From: Ideonella sp.
Lineage (GTDB): Bacteria; Pseudomonadota; Gammaproteobacteria; Burkholderiales; Burkholderiaceae_C
NCBI RefSeq assembly: GCF_016702655.1
Contig: NZ_JADJDO010000007.1
Span: 1 to 16,924, forward strand
Direction: 5' to 3'
DNA length: 16,924 nt
The notes beneath the pieces are model-generated. The model saw only the letters and a list, made by a program, of their open reading frames with translations. It did no database searches and was not told the origin of the DNA. Within the stretch, counting starts at the first letter, position 1, and each line of letters begins with the position of its first letter. The position numbers were made by a program, and so were the translations under genes. Of this stretch, positions 15,474 through 16,924 are shown piece by piece.

Positions 15474-16924
15474 TCAGCCCCAAACCGGTGTCGACCTGAG
15501 CACTTCCTCGATCGTCGTCAGTCCTTCCGCGACCTTCATCGCGCCGGCCATGCGCAGCGGGCGCAGGCCGTCTGCAAGGCTCTGCGTGCGCAGCTTCGCG
15601 GCGTCGGGGCTGCGGGTGGATCGCGGCGCGCGCGGCCTCGGTCACGGTGAGCAGTTCGTAGAGCCCGGCGCGACCGCGGTAGCCGGTCATGCGGCACTCG
15701 AGGCAGCCGACCGGCTTGCAGGCATGAATCTCGCCGGTCAGCCGCCACGGCTTGATGACCTGCTGCAGCGCCTCGCGCGTCGCGTCCGGATCGGGCGCCT
15801 TGCACGCCGGGCACAGCGTGCGCACGAGGCGCTGCGCGAGCACGCCGACGACCGTCGCGCCGATCAGGTAGGGCGGCACGCCGAGGTCGACGAGGCGCGT
15901 GATCGCCGACGCGGCGTCGTTGGTGTGCAGCGTCGAGAAGACGAGGTGGCCGGTGAGCGCGGCCTGGATCGCCATCTCGGCGGTCTCCAGGTCGCGGATC
16001 TCGCCGACCATGATGATGTCCGGGTCCTGGCGCATCAGCGCGCGCAGGCCTTCGGCAAAACCGAGGTCGAGCCCGGTCTGCCTGGGTCTGGTTGAACGCC
16101 GGCTGGATCATCTCGATCGGATCCTCGATCGTGCAGACGTTGACCTCGTCGGTCGCGAGGCGCTTCAAGGTCGCGTACAGCGTCGTCGTCTTGCCCGAGC
16201 CGGTCGGCCCGGTGACGAGGATGATGCCGTGCGTGTGCGCGGTGAGCGCCTCCCAGCGCGGCGTGTCGTGCGCGCCGAAGCCGAGCGCATCGACGTTCTT
16301 GCCGGCCGTGTCGGGGTCGAAGATGCGCATCACCATCTTCTCGCCGAAGGCGGTGGGCAGCGTGGAGAGGCGCATCTCGACCTCGTCGCCGCGCGGGTTG
16401 CGCGTCTTGATGCGGCCGTCCTGCGGGCGGCGCTTCTCGACCACGTCCATGCGGCCGAGCAGCTTGATGCGCGCCGTCATCGCGTTCATCACGCCGGGAG
16501 GCAGCTGGTACACGGTGTGCATCACGCCGTCGATGCGGAATCGGATCGCGCCGAGCTCGCGCCGCGGCTCGAGGTGGATGTCGCTCGCGCGCTGGTCGAA
16601 GGCGTACTGCCACAGCCAGTCGACGACCTGCACCACGCCCTGGTCGTTGGCGTCCAGCGGGCGGTTGCTGCGGCCGAGCTCGACGAGTTGCTCGAAGCTC
16701 GCGGTGGCCGCCGTCTCGCCGCTCTTGATCGCCGCGCGCACCGAGCGCGAGAGGGTGTAGAACTCGGTCGTGTAGCGCTGCAGTTCGGCCGGGCTGGCGA
16801 TGGCCAGGCGCACCGTCTTGCGCGTGTGGCCCTCGATCTCGGCCACCCAGCCGATGTCGAAGGGCTCGCAGGTCGCGATCGTGACCTCGTGCGTGCCGAC
16901 CTGGATCGGCAGCGCGGCGGCGCT
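15474..16924 (-). CDS. GspE/PilB-type secretion ATPase (5' end outside the window)
   Basis: A hexameric ATPase of the type II secretion/type IV pilus family that drives pseudopilus or pilus assembly at the inner membrane. At least 483 residues are present; the frame is open to the right edge (it begins there with LPIQVGTHEVTIATCEPFDIGW), so the start is missing. Marks are ASDIHLEP, RFRIDGVMHTV, the Walker A GPTGSGKTTTLYATL, the Asp box TIEDPIE, the Walker B IIMVGEIRDLETAEMA, the His box STLHTNDAASAITR and a tetra-Cys zinc site (LCPAC...GCLEC) before TGYRGRAGLYELL. Two indels occur: about two bases lost near 16081 (FNQTQ to TGLDLGFAEGLR) and one extra near 15609-15613. The corrected end is GLTTIEEVLRSTPVWG with TGA at 15476-15474. 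Family is certain; GspE versus PilB is not, because no partner genes are in the window. Confidence 0.93.

Noticed and set aside
1..16924. CRISPR arrays, tRNA or rRNA genes, insertion sequences, phage genes or attachment sites
   Set aside because: No spaced direct-repeat arrays, tRNA-like clover-leaf sequence, transposase or integrase was seen on either strand.

Overview
The window is very GC-rich, with strong G/C third-position bias. Its gene content (an aroC preceded by a CBS-domain gene, metY, a GH15/otsA/otsB trehalose-type cluster, a GspE/PilB-like ATPase) and a long GC-rich intergenic inverted repeat between aroC and the GH15 gene suggest a betaproteobacterium of the order Burkholderiales, probably near the Rubrivivax/Leptothrix/Methylibium group. 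This placement is inferred from protein style and synteny recalled from memory; there is no marker gene in the window.

Layout, left to right. On the minus strand lies a two-gene unit, metY (sulfhydrylase) followed by an alpha/beta hydrolase, whose stop and start overlap as GTGA. Divergent from metY, on the plus strand, are a CBS-domain protein and aroC (chorismate synthase). aroC converges on a minus-strand GH15 glucoamylase/trehalase-like enzyme, and the two are separated by a large inverted repeat. Divergent from GH15 are otsA, carrying an unusual N-terminal two-helix membrane module, and otsB. Next, on the plus strand, come an NmrA-like NAD(P)-binding protein and a small FmdB-type zinc-ribbon protein. 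A minus-strand long-chain acyl-CoA synthetase-like ligase converges on the zinc-ribbon gene. Divergent from the ligase is a large membrane-anchored tandem nitroreductase (SagB/ThcOx type), then an aldo/keto reductase. Finally, a minus-strand GspE/PilB-type secretion ATPase runs off the right edge; a strong hairpin lies between it and the aldo/keto reductase.

The dominant oddity is not biological novelty but damage. I count about 14 small insertions or deletions in eight otherwise well-conserved genes, mostly in short G/C runs or GC dinucleotide repeats. They include two pairs of compensating indels that leave an open frame but scramble a conserved motif (the N-terminus of AroC and the adenylation motif of the acyl-CoA ligase). 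Essential genes such as aroC are affected as much as accessory ones, so I read this as uncorrected assembly error rather than gene decay. I therefore give gene boundaries as the corrected span of each gene, not as the literal open frames.

Functionally, otsA and otsB form a two-step trehalose synthesis pair (UDP-glucose plus glucose-6-phosphate to trehalose-6-phosphate to trehalose). The divergent GH15 enzyme may act on trehalose or another alpha-glucan. The remaining genes look like independent housekeeping or accessory units. The two architectures most worth follow-up are the membrane-sensor-like N-terminus on OtsA and the four-helix, possibly heme-binding, membrane module fused to a tandem SagB-type nitroreductase.
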